Shown piece by piece: positions 1 to 6,032 of a DNA stretch of 9,232 nucleotides. The DNA lies in contig DAOUCV010000046.1 in the NCBI GenBank assembly GCA_034432095.1, positions 1 through 9,232 on the forward strand, written 5' to 3'. Numbering within the stretch: the stretch's first letter is position 1; each line of letters begins with the position of its first letter. Source of the DNA: DAOUCV01 sp034432095 (GTDB taxonomy: Bacteria; Chloroflexota; Dehalococcoidia; Dehalococcoidales; UBA2162). The notes under the pieces are model-generated. The model made no database searches and was not told the origin of the DNA. It worked only from the letters and a program-made list of their open reading frames with translations. The translations under genes were made by a program, and so were the position numbers.

Positions 1-46
1 TAGCTGTAGACAGTCTAATTTTCAAAAATTCCTAACAGTTTAACTG
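1..46. other. Intergenic stretch downstream of fabG, cut by the window edge
   Basis: This short stretch follows the fabG stop codon in the direction of transcription and is AT-rich. It holds no convincing terminator, because the only inverted repeat (CAGTT T AACTG, 36-46) has a one-base loop and no T-run. An AGGAA at 29-33 followed by TTG at 23-25 on the minus strand could start another gene, but the few readable codons do not resemble acyl carrier protein. By common operon order acpP or fabF would be expected just beyond the edge; that is inference. Confidence 0.35.
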
Positions 47-790
47 CTAGACTCCAGCCATACCTCCGTCAACGTTCAGCACGTGCCCGGTAATATACCT
101 GGCTTCTTCTGAAGCCAGAAAGGCTACTGCTTCAGCCACATCACGAGGGGTGCCAAAATAACCCAAAGGAATGCGCTTTTGCAGCTCTTCTTTATAGCTC
201 TCCCTTAACTGCTGGGTCATTGGAGTATCAATAAACCCCGGCGCAATAGCATTAACCGTGATACCCCGAGAGGCTACCTCCTTGGCGATACTTCTGGTAA
301 AGCCGATAATACCGGCCTTGGCTGAGGCATAGTTAGCTTGTCCAACATTGCCCACGATGCCAATAATACTGGCCATATTGATAATCCTGCCCCAGCGTTG
401 TCGGCTCATGTGCCTTATTACCGCTCTGGTACAGAGAAAAACACTCTTCAGGTTAATATTGATTACTCTGTCCCAGTCTTCATCTGACATTCGTAATAAG
501 AGCTGGTCCCGGGTAATTCCGGCATTGTTGACCAGGATATCAACCCTGCCATAGGTGGTCATCGTTGTTTCCACCAGCCTATCCACATCTGACGGTGAGC
601 TGATGTCAGCCATAACCGCCAGGCTTTTTCGGTTCATCGCCCTGATTTCCTCAGCCACACTGTTAACTGAGGCTTCATCGATATCATTGACGACAACCGT
701 TGCCCCGACCTCAGCCAGTTTCAGGGCAATAGCCCGTCCTATACCCCGACCACTGCCAGTAACTATAGCCACCCTATCAGTAAGGTCCAT
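47..790 (-). CDS. fabG: 3-oxoacyl-[acyl-carrier-protein] reductase FabG
   Basis: Cytosolic short-chain dehydrogenase that reduces 3-oxoacyl-ACP to (3R)-hydroxyacyl-ACP, the first reduction of each type II fatty-acid elongation cycle. The 247 residues match the usual FabG length (about 244-248). Visible are the Rossmann motif TGSGRGIG (11-18), NNAG (88-91), the active-site set N113, S141, Y154 and K158 in YASAK, and a C-terminal segment ending GHVLNVDGGMAGV. The ATG has an AGGGGGT ribosome site about 5 bases upstream; the stop is TAG. It is the third fab gene of the operon, 74 bases after fabD. Strand beta-2 ends in VVVND, placing D36 and I37 where E. coli FabG has A36 and T37. An acidic residue there usually favours NADH over NADPH, so the cofactor may differ from the textbook enzyme. 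Because SDRs are a large family, the assignment rests partly on the fab neighbours. Confidence 0.93.
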   Translation of the reverse strand: MDLTDRVAIVTGSGRGIGRAIALKLAEVGATVVVNDIDEASVNSVAEEIRAMNRKSLAVMADISSPSDVDRLVETTMTTYGRVDILVNNAGITRDQLLLRMSDEDWDRVININLKSVFLCTRAVIRHMSRQRWGRIINMASIIGIVGNVGQANYASAKAGIIGFTRSIAKEVASRGITVNAIAPGFIDTPMTQQLRESYKEELQKRIPLGYFGTPRDVAEAVAFLASEEARYITGHVLNVDGGMAGV

Positions 791-864
791 ATATTACCCC
801 CTATTCGGACTTTAGAACAATCCCGAATGTCTCCTTTGATTTTCGGAAACTATGCCTATTTTAA

Positions 865-1803
865 TCATTGTAAGTTAATTAAATTCTTTATCGCCTCAAC
901 GTCACCTATATTCTGAGTACTGACATTTCTGTTTATTCGTTTGATAAGACCGCTGAGCACCCTTCCCGGTCCTATCTCAATGAAGGTGGACACGCCGTTG
1001 TTTATCATATACTCAATTGAGCGCTGCCACTGGACACCGTTACACAACTGCTCAACGAGTTCTGTCTTCACCTCTTCCGCAGTAGTTAGTGGTTTGGCGG
1101 TCACATTGGCTATGATAGGGACTGAGGGGTCCCGGAAGTCAATGGCAGCTATAATCTTAGATAGTCCGTCCCTCGCTGTCTGCATCAATGGCGAATGGAA
1201 GGCACCGCTTACCGAAAGGGGGACGATACGGCTGGCACCTTTAGCCTGGGCTAACGCCGCAGCCTTGGACAGGTTCTCCGTTGCTCCGCTGATGACTAAC
1301 TGACCGGGGCAGTTGAAATTGGCAATTCGGGTATCGGTTTCCTTACACACCTCAGCCAGTGAAGCCTCGTCGAGCCCAATTATCGCCATCATACCGCCGG
1401 GTTTCCTGAGTCCAGCTTCATGCATTAACCGTCCTCTTTCTCGAGCCAGATAGACAGCGGTGGCGAAATCGAGTACATCGGCTGCTGCCAGTGCCGTGTA
1501 TTCACCCAGACTATGTCCGGCAACAAAAGCCGGCACTGGTAGACCGTTGCCAGATGTGTCTCGGATTGCCTCCAAGCAGGCAAAACTGACGGTTACCAGG
1601 GCTGGCTGGGTGTTGATGGTCAGGCGAAGCTCTTCTTCCGGTCCCTCAAAGCATAACCTGGATAGAGGAAACCCCAAGACTTCATCAGCTTTCTCAAAGA
1701 TAGCCTTAGCGGAATCGTAGCTGTCATAAAGGTCACGCCCCATGCCCACAGACTGTGAACCCTGTCCGGGGAAAACGTAGGCTACCTTTGCTGGCTCGGT
1801 CAT
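865..1803 (-). CDS. fabD: Malonyl-CoA:ACP transacylase FabD
   Basis: Moves malonyl from CoA to the phosphopantetheine of acyl carrier protein, supplying the extender unit for type II fatty-acid synthesis in the cytosol. The 312 residues are typical for single-domain FabD. Motifs appear in order: GQGSQ (13-17, oxyanion region), the nucleophile elbow GHSLG with S98, R123 in RERGR (binds the malonyl carboxylate), H203 in AFHSPLM (catalytic partner of S98) and NGVQW with Q258 near the C-terminus. All key residues are present, so it should be active. The start ATG (1801-1803) overlaps the fabK TGA stop by 4 bases (ATGA), which indicates translational coupling. A strong GGGAGGA site lies inside the end of fabK. 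fabG follows after 74 bases. Confidence 0.96.
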   Translation of the reverse strand: MTEPAKVAYVFPGQGSQSVGMGRDLYDSYDSAKAIFEKADEVLGFPLSRLCFEGPEEELRLTINTQPALVTVSFACLEAIRDTSGNGLPVPAFVAGHSLGEYTALAAADVLDFATAVYLARERGRLMHEAGLRKPGGMMAIIGLDEASLAEVCKETDTRIANFNCPGQLVISGATENLSKAAALAQAKGASRIVPLSVSGAFHSPLMQTARDGLSKIIAAIDFRDPSVPIIANVTAKPLTTAEEVKTELVEQLCNGVQWQRSIEYMINNGVSTFIEIGPGRVLSGLIKRINRNVSTQNIGDVEAIKNLINLQ

Positions 1804-2756
1804 AGTTGGTCCTCCCTATAGAAATTTCTGAGGTCGGTGATTATTCTCTCTGCCTCGGCTACTATTTCTTCTATGATTACCTTCACGGGCTTAATCTCCT
1901 TTATCAGTCCGGCAATCTGCCCGGCGAGCAGCGAGCCGTCGTCAATATCACCCTCGATGAGACCCAGATACATTCTACCCCGGTCAAACAGCTCCAGTTC
2001 CTCTTTAGATAAGCCGGCCTTCTCCAGCTCTTGAAATTGGTCGGTCAGCTTGTTCCGCAGACTGCGCTGGGGCAGTCCCAGAACCTGTCTGGTAACTACC
2101 GTTGAGCGGTCATTCGCCTCCAGAATCTTCTGTTTATATCTTGGGTGGGCAATACACTCAGTACTGCAGACGAATCGTGTTCCCATCTGGATACCTTGAG
2201 CACCGAGAGCCAGGGCGGCTACCAGCCCCCGCCCATCCCCAATGCCCCCAGCGGCTACTACTGGTATCCGAACACTATCCACCACCTGAGGCACCAAAGC
2301 CATGGTTGTTGTTTCGCCTACATGCCCCCCGGACTCCATACCTTCAGCGACAATGGCATCGGCACCAGCTCTCTCCAGCCGTTTAGCCAGGTCGACGCTA
2401 TTGACCACCGGCATCACTTTTATCCCTGCCTGTTTGAATCTGGGAATGTAGGTCTCGGGATTACCAGCACCGGTAGAAATTATGGCTATCTGTTCTTCCA
2501 GCGCCACCTCCATAACCTGCCTGGCGAAAGGCGACGCCAACTGAATATTCACGCCAAATGATTTATTTGTCCACTGCCTGGTCAGGCGTATCTGCTGTCT
2601 TACCCAATCTGGTTCATAGAAACCCGAACCAATAATACCCAGCCCGCCGGCATTGGAAACCGCCGAGACAAGCTCCGCCGTGCCCACGTGAGCCATCCCT
2701 CCCTGAATAATTGGATGCTCGATGTCAAAGAGGTCACAGATAGGTGTTTTGAGCAC
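1800..2756 (-). CDS. fabK: FMN-dependent enoyl-ACP reductase II (FabK)
   Basis: TIM-barrel flavoprotein of the nitronate monooxygenase superfamily. FabK uses FMN and NAD(P)H to reduce trans-2-enoyl-ACP, the last step of each elongation cycle, as an alternative to FabI. The 318 residues are close to pneumococcal FabK (about 324). Remembered FabK features visible here are the N-terminus KTPICDLFDIEHPIIQGGMA, FGVNI (67-71), TGAGNP (95-100), PVV (116-118), AEGMESGGH (137-145) with the catalytic-type histidine H145, AAGGIGDG (168-175, phosphate binding), MGTRF (191-195) and AGQIAGL (278-284). The gene starts with GTG (2754-2756), preceded by a GAGGA-type site overlapping the rpmF stop, and its TGA overlaps the fabD ATG. 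Annotation pipelines may call it 2-nitropropane dioxygenase or nitronate monooxygenase. The position between rpmF and fabD and the close resemblance to FabK favour the reductase. Confidence 0.85.
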   Translation of the reverse strand: MLKTPICDLFDIEHPIIQGGMAHVGTAELVSAVSNAGGLGIIGSGFYEPDWVRQQIRLTRQWTNKSFGVNIQLASPFARQVMEVALEEQIAIISTGAGNPETYIPRFKQAGIKVMPVVNSVDLAKRLERAGADAIVAEGMESGGHVGETTTMALVPQVVDSVRIPVVAAGGIGDGRGLVAALALGAQGIQMGTRFVCSTECIAHPRYKQKILEANDRSTVVTRQVLGLPQRSLRNKLTDQFQELEKAGLSKEELELFDRGRMYLGLIEGDIDDGSLLAGQIAGLIKEIKPVKVIIEEIVAEAERIITDLRNFYREDQL

Positions 2757-2767
2757 GGCTCTCTTCC

Positions 2768-2968
2768 TCAGCTAGCCTTCGGTTTAGGGCTCTTAATCTC
2801 GATGACTTCTCTACCATTATAGCTGCCGCAGGTCGGGCAAACGTGGTGAGGTAGCTTGGGGCTATTGCATTGTGGGCAATTGATCAGAGAAGGAGGCGAG
2901 AGCCTAAGGTGGTTACGTCTCTCACCCTGACGTGCTTTGGCATATTTTCGCTTCGGCAATGGTGGCAT
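2768..2968 (-). CDS. rpmF: 50S ribosomal protein L32
   Basis: Small basic protein of the large ribosomal subunit. The 66 residues begin MPPLPKRKYAKARQGERRNH, the typical L32 N-terminus of a proline, a basic run and RQGERR. Two CxxC pairs follow (C31/C34 in CPQC and C44/C47 in CPTC), making this the zinc-binding C+ form rather than the cysteine-free paralogue some bacteria use under zinc limitation. SYNGREVI (49-56) is the usual C-terminal signature. The ATG has an AAAGGA site 8-9 bases upstream. It lies 24 bases after the DUF177 gene, the standard yceD-rpmF pair, and 11 bases before fabK, so it is probably co-transcribed with both. Confidence 0.96.
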   Translation of the reverse strand: MPPLPKRKYAKARQGERRNHLRLSPPSLINCPQCNSPKLPHHVCPTCGSYNGREVIEIKSPKPKAS

Positions 2969-2992
2969 GAATCTATTTCCTTTCTTTATCGG

Positions 2993-3505
2993 TTAAAACC
3001 GCTTACTTAGCTCAGACCAGCGGGGGTCTACCGGCTGAGGTGGGCAGTTGCAGGGTGCCTGGTTAAGGTTTGCCCCACAGGTGGGACACAAGCCGGCACA
3101 GTCCTCCTGGCAAAGCGGCTTCATGGGAATAGCCAGTATTGCATACTGGCGTATCGCCTCGGTCAGGTCAAGAATATGGTGCTCATCGATTGTGAAACTG
3201 CCTGGTTCATCGGGCAGAGGTAGTGGAATGCCCGTCACTATATCTGTAGTGGGGGAATATTCCTCCTCGATATTTAGAGTTAGAGGACAGTTGAACAAGC
3301 TCAAACAGCGGCTGCAGGTAAGTTCAATCTCAGTGTGTAGTATGCCCTTGGCCAGGATGCCACGGTCAGTACGAGTCAGTCTAATCTCGCCCTGCACGGT
3401 GCTGTTGCTGCCTTCGATATCAACAATCCCGTCCACTTCATAATCCCGCGTTGACCCTATAGACGCCTTAAGCTGCTGGGACACGTTTATCTGTGCTATA
3501 TTCAT
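2993..3505 (-). CDS. yceD: DUF177 / YceD family protein
   Basis: YceD (DUF177) proteins are widespread, are almost always encoded just before rpmF and have been linked to 23S rRNA maturation or ribosome assembly; the molecular role is not settled. The 170 residues are typical in length. The N-terminal half carries LTCSRCL (63-69). The C-terminal part has the family pattern PLCQEDCAGLCPTCG (C132, C136, C140, C143), then NLNQAPCNC with C152 and C154, and ends DPRWSELSKRF. The clustered cysteines suggest metal binding. The ATG has an AGGAG site 6 bases upstream. It is the first gene of the operon, with a good promoter about 90 bases upstream, and is followed by rpmF after 24 bases. No signal peptide or membrane segment is seen. 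The symbol is given by homology only. Confidence 0.88.
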   Translation of the reverse strand: MNIAQINVSQQLKASIGSTRDYEVDGIVDIEGSNSTVQGEIRLTRTDRGILAKGILHTEIELTCSRCLSLFNCPLTLNIEEEYSPTTDIVTGIPLPLPDEPGSFTIDEHHILDLTEAIRQYAILAIPMKPLCQEDCAGLCPTCGANLNQAPCNCPPQPVDPRWSELSKRF

Positions 3506-3596
3506 TCCACTCTCCTGTCAGAACTGACGTAAAAGACTGCTTTTCTCAGACTCTTAAACGCTTAAGCCATGATTTGAGCGTATTCGGGTTTAACTT

Positions 3597-3625
3597 ATTA
3601 TAGACGAAGTGGATGCTTGCGTCAA
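3597..3625 (-). promoter_or_regulatory. Sigma70-type promoter for the yceD-rpmF-fabKDG operon
   Basis: On the minus strand, TTGACG (3625-3620) is separated by 17 bases from a perfect TATAAT (3602-3597). Transcription would start near 3590, giving a leader of about 85 nt before the yceD ATG. It matches the consensus closely, sits at the head of the operon and is back to back with the promoter of the plus-strand AOR gene. Confidence 0.75.
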
Positions 3626-3655
3626 TTTTGAGTCTCTAGAATACCATCCGGTTGT

Positions 3656-3684
3656 TTGACATTAAGTTGAAAAAAGGGTACAAT
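3656..3684 (+). promoter_or_regulatory. Sigma70-type promoter for the AOR gene
   Basis: A perfect TTGACA (3656-3661) and TACAAT (3679-3684, five of six to consensus) are separated by 17 bases. Transcription would start near 3690-3692, giving a leader of about 35 nt that includes the AAAGGAG ribosome site. The -35 boxes of this promoter and of the divergent yceD promoter are 30 bases apart, so the two do not overlap but a regulator bound between them could reach both. Confidence 0.8.
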
Positions 3685-3726
3685 GTTAAACGATTTTATA
3701 AAAAATAATTGTAGAAAGGAGTAAAA

Positions 3727-5571
3727 ATGCCTGGAGGATATATGGGGAAGATTCTATTCGTGAATCTTTCCACAGGAGAAATCAGGGTAGAGACACCTGA
3801 TGAGAGCCTCTATCGAGACTTTATCGGAGGTTATGGCATTGGGTCCAGGATTCTTTACAGTCGCCAGAAGGGAGGTGTTGACCCGCTGGGGCCTGAAAAT
3901 ACCCTTGGCTTGATTACCGGTCCGCTCACTGGCAGTCCTGCTCCTGTGGGTACCCGGTACCAGGCGGTAGGAAAATCGCCGCTCACTGGCGGTTGGGGAG
4001 ACGCTAACTCGGGAGGGGATTTCGGTGCCCATCTCAAACTCGCTGGCTATGATGCCGTTTTCTTCAACGGGATAGCTGACAAACCAGTCTATCTGTTTAT
4101 TGACAACGGAAAGGCCGAATTAAAGGACGCCCGTCACCTGTGGGGAAAGAATACCTATGAGACCGAGGACACTCTGAAGGCTGAATACGGGAAGGAAAGC
4201 GCCATGGTTTGCATCGGTCCAGCCGGCGAGAAGCTATCCCTAATCTCCTGCATTATTACCAAGAGGGGCGCTGCGGCCGGACGCTCCGGTCTGGGGGCAG
4301 TAATGGGCTCCAAGAAACTCAAGGCAGTGGCGGTAAGAGGGAATCAGGAGATTCCCATTGCCGACAAGGCAAGGGCTGACCAGCTAAGGCGGGAGCAAAT
4401 AGCTGACTTCCAGAGGAGTGAGCCCGGACGACCATCAATGATGGAAAATTTCAGGAAATACGGTACCTCTTCAATGGCAGACCGCTCAGCCCATAATGGT
4501 GATAGCCCAATCAAGAACTGGGGTGGCATCGGCATCAAAGACTTACCCGATGTCTCCGGACTTAGGGGTGATGCTGCCATAGCCAATCTGGAGAGCCATG
4601 TAACCTGCTACCGTTGTCCTATTGCCTGTGAAGGGTTTCTAAAAGCTGGGACGGGAGAGTATAAGTACCCGGCAGGGATTCGCCGAATAGAATATGAAAC
4701 CCAGGCTTCGTTCGGAGGGATGTGTCTCAACAGCAACACCGAAGCGCTCAACATGTGTAATCACCTCTGCAACAGCTACGGAATAGATACTATCTCCGGC
4801 GGCACGGTTATTGCCTTCGCTATGGAGTGCTATGAGAACGGGCTCATCACCAAGAAGGATACTGACGGGATTGAGCTGACCTGGGGTAATCACCGAGCCA
4901 TCGTAGCCATGCTCGAGAAGATGTGCAAGAGGGAGGGCTTTGGTGATATTCTCGCTGATGGAGTGAAGGTAGCTGCTAAGAAGATAGGCAGGAAAGCTGA
5001 GAAGTATGCCGTGCATATCGGGGGGCAGGAGGTAGGGATGCACGACCCGAAGCTCGTTGGATTCATGGGTCGTTTTGCGGCTGCCCGCTATCAGATGGAT
5101 GCTACTCCCGGTCGTCATACGGCCAATTTTGGCCCCGATAGCTTCAATACCCACATCACCAATGCTGCTGGACTATGCCTGTTTGGTGCTATGGGAGGAA
5201 GACCGGGCGGCAGAAACTACTTGGTGGAGTTTATGAGTGCCGTGACTGGTTGGGAGCGCTCCTTGGAAGAGCTGCTGAAGTGTGGAGAAAGAATTGCCAA
5301 TATGAGGCACGTCTTTAATCTCCGCGAAGGCATCAATCCTCTGAAATGGAAGGTGCACCCCAGGATAATCGGCAGACCTCCTCAGAAGGAGGGCCCGCTC
5401 GCTGGCGTAACGGCTGACCTTGAGGCCCAAGTGTACTGGTGTCTTGGTGCCCTGGACTGGGACCGGATAACCACCAAGCCGAGCCGGAATAAACTCCTTT
5501 CACTGGGTCTGAAGGATGTAGCCGACGAGCTCTGGCCACCGCAGGCAATGCCCGGAATGGGACCTCCGTAA
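3727..5571 (+). CDS. Aldehyde ferredoxin oxidoreductase (AOR) family tungstoenzyme
   Basis: AOR enzymes carry a tungsten bis-pterin and one [4Fe-4S] cluster and oxidise aldehydes to acids with ferredoxin, or run the reverse; some relatives have other substrates, so the substrate here is unknown. The 614 residues are a full-length enzyme. The AOR_N domain (about 1-210) starts GGYMGKILFVNLSTGEIR and has KSPLTGGWGDANSGG (83-97). Cluster ligands are C294, C297 and C301 (CxxCxxxC), plus C484 in GLC. Two pterin-contact motifs resemble the DxxGLD and DxxGLC of Pyrococcus AOR, but both begin with Asn here (N349xxGID354 and N479xxGLC484). H439 in GMHDP and the segment ATPGRHT (459-465) look like active-site-region elements. 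Start: ATG at 3727 has AAAGGAG 5 bases upstream; the internal Met6 has none. The gene ends in three in-frame stops, TAA TAA TAG. No signal peptide, so cytosolic. A MoaD-like carrier gene follows after 149 bases. Confidence 0.93.
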   Translation: MPGGYMGKILFVNLSTGEIRVETPDESLYRDFIGGYGIGSRILYSRQKGGVDPLGPENTLGLITGPLTGSPAPVGTRYQAVGKSPLTGGWGDANSGGDFGAHLKLAGYDAVFFNGIADKPVYLFIDNGKAELKDARHLWGKNTYETEDTLKAEYGKESAMVCIGPAGEKLSLISCIITKRGAAAGRSGLGAVMGSKKLKAVAVRGNQEIPIADKARADQLRREQIADFQRSEPGRPSMMENFRKYGTSSMADRSAHNGDSPIKNWGGIGIKDLPDVSGLRGDAAIANLESHVTCYRCPIACEGFLKAGTGEYKYPAGIRRIEYETQASFGGMCLNSNTEALNMCNHLCNSYGIDTISGGTVIAFAMECYENGLITKKDTDGIELTWGNHRAIVAMLEKMCKREGFGDILADGVKVAAKKIGRKAEKYAVHIGGQEVGMHDPKLVGFMGRFAAARYQMDATPGRHTANFGPDSFNTHITNAAGLCLFGAMGGRPGGRNYLVEFMSAVTGWERSLEELLKCGERIANMRHVFNLREGINPLKWKVHPRIIGRPPQKEGPLAGVTADLEAQVYWCLGALDWDRITTKPSRNKLLSLGLKDVADELWPPQAMPGMGPP

Positions 5572-5585
5572 TAATAGCGCGGGAA

Positions 5586-5599
5586 CTCTAGCTGTAGAG
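5586..5599. repeat. Small stem-loop just after the AOR stop
   Basis: CTCTA (5586-5590) and TAGAG (5595-5599) form a 5-base-pair stem closing a GCTG loop. It begins 9 bases after the triple stop of the AOR gene and ends 2 bases before the large inverted repeat at 5602, so the two may form tandem hairpins at the AOR mRNA 3' end. Alone it is weak. Confidence 0.45.
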
Positions 5600-5601
5600 A
5601 A

Positions 5602-5655
5602 ACCTTCATCGGCTGGGATTTATTGCCCTATTGGCAGCTCCCAGCCGATGAAGGT
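5602..5655. repeat. Perfect 17-base inverted repeat (long stem-loop) between AOR and MoaD-like genes
   Basis: The left arm ACCTTCATCGGCTGGGA (5602-5618) is the exact reverse complement of the right arm (5639-5655). The 20-base loop can form an inner 4-base-pair stem, TGCC (5624-5627) with GGCA (5633-5636). It lies 30 bases after the AOR stop and 65 before the next ATG. There is no T-run after the right arm (AACTGGCATAAAATT), so it is not a textbook plus-strand terminator. On the minus strand it is followed by TTTCTCT, a weak U-tract, so it might end leftward transcripts from the acyl-CoA dehydrogenase gene. Possible roles are a 3' stabiliser of AOR mRNA, a processing site that sets AOR and MoaD-like levels, or a dispersed palindromic repeat. 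The structure is certain; the role is not. Confidence 0.85.
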
Positions 5656-5668
5656 AACTGGCATAAAA

Positions 5669-5697
5669 TTGACTATTAAGAAGGTAGACGGTAGAAT
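5669..5697 (+). promoter_or_regulatory. Sigma70-type promoter for the MoaD-like gene
   Basis: TTGACT (5669-5674), 17 bases, TAGAAT (5692-5697): each box is one base from consensus and the spacing is ideal. Transcription would begin around 5703-5705, so the leader would be only about 17 nt, with the GGAGGG ribosome site at its very 5' end. It suggests the small gene can be expressed apart from AOR, possibly in addition to read-through. Confidence 0.6.
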
Positions 5698-5720
5698 AAA
5701 AGGGAGGGAACCATCGAGCT

Positions 5721-6002
5721 ATGGTCAGGTACGTTGTGGAGATGTTTGGTCTACCGTGTGAGATAGCCGGGCGGCGGGAGGTGGAGGTTAAGGTCGAGGA
5801 TGGAGCTAGCCTAGGCGATGTTATTGCCGCGCTCAGGCGCGAAGTCCCGGCACTGGAAGGGACGGTTATTCGTGCGGGGGAAGACCGGCTGATGGAGCGC
5901 TACATATTCAATATCAACGGGCGCTTTTACTTTGATAACGACCAACTCAAGCTTAGGGACGGTGACCGTCTTCGGTTGCTTACCCTCGCTACAGCGGGAT
6001 GA
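5721..6002 (+). CDS. MoaD/ThiS-like beta-grasp sulfur-carrier protein
   Basis: Probable ubiquitin-fold sulfur carrier of the MoaD/ThiS superfamily. MoaD, activated as a C-terminal thiocarboxylate, gives sulfur to the molybdo- or tungstopterin dithiolene. The 93 residues fit the family. Visible are an N-terminal beta strand with a hydrophobic pattern (VRYVVEMFG), GASLGDVIAALRREVP (28-43, the conserved helix), YIFNINGRFY (61-70) and LRDGDRLRLL (78-87). It ends ATAG, so the last residue is Gly but the usual Gly-Gly is Ala-Gly. Tandem TGA TGA stops follow. The ATG is preceded by GGAGGG at 5703-5708, a rather long 12-base spacing; I see no better in-frame start. Following an AOR gene, it most likely serves tungstopterin synthesis for that enzyme. 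ThiS or another carrier role cannot be excluded, since no moaE, thiG or E1-like gene is in view. Confidence 0.8.
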   Translation: MVRYVVEMFGLPCEIAGRREVEVKVEDGASLGDVIAALRREVPALEGTVIRAGEDRLMERYIFNINGRFYFDNDQLKLRDGDRLRLLTLATAG

Positions 6003-6032
6003 TGAATCCCGGGAAGCCCTTTACCCAATTTA

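Noticed and set aside
1..10. Ten-base match TAGCTGTAGA shared with 5589-5598
   Set aside because: A single short match with unrelated flanks; 10-base coincidences are expected when all pairs in 9 kb are considered.
803..828. ATTCGG/CCGAAT inverted repeat in the fabD-fabG gap
   Set aside because: Only 6 base pairs around a 14-base loop, with no T-run and no promoter; expected by chance in this much sequence.
2102..2561. Open reading frames on the plus strand opposite fabK
   Set aside because: They are antisense to a clearly conserved FabK, have low-complexity unrecognisable translations and lack supporting ribosome sites.
3742..3744. Internal ATG (Met6) as an alternative AOR start
   Set aside because: The ATG at 3727 has a well-spaced AAAGGAG, and MPGGYMGK is a usual AOR N-terminus; Met6 has no suitable ribosome site.
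4639..5154. 171-codon minus-strand open frame inside the AOR gene
   Set aside because: It lies wholly antisense to conserved AOR sequence and its translation shows no known motif.
6007..6014. TCCCGGGA palindrome after the MoaD-like gene
   Set aside because: Eight bases with no loop cannot form a useful hairpin, and no T-run follows.
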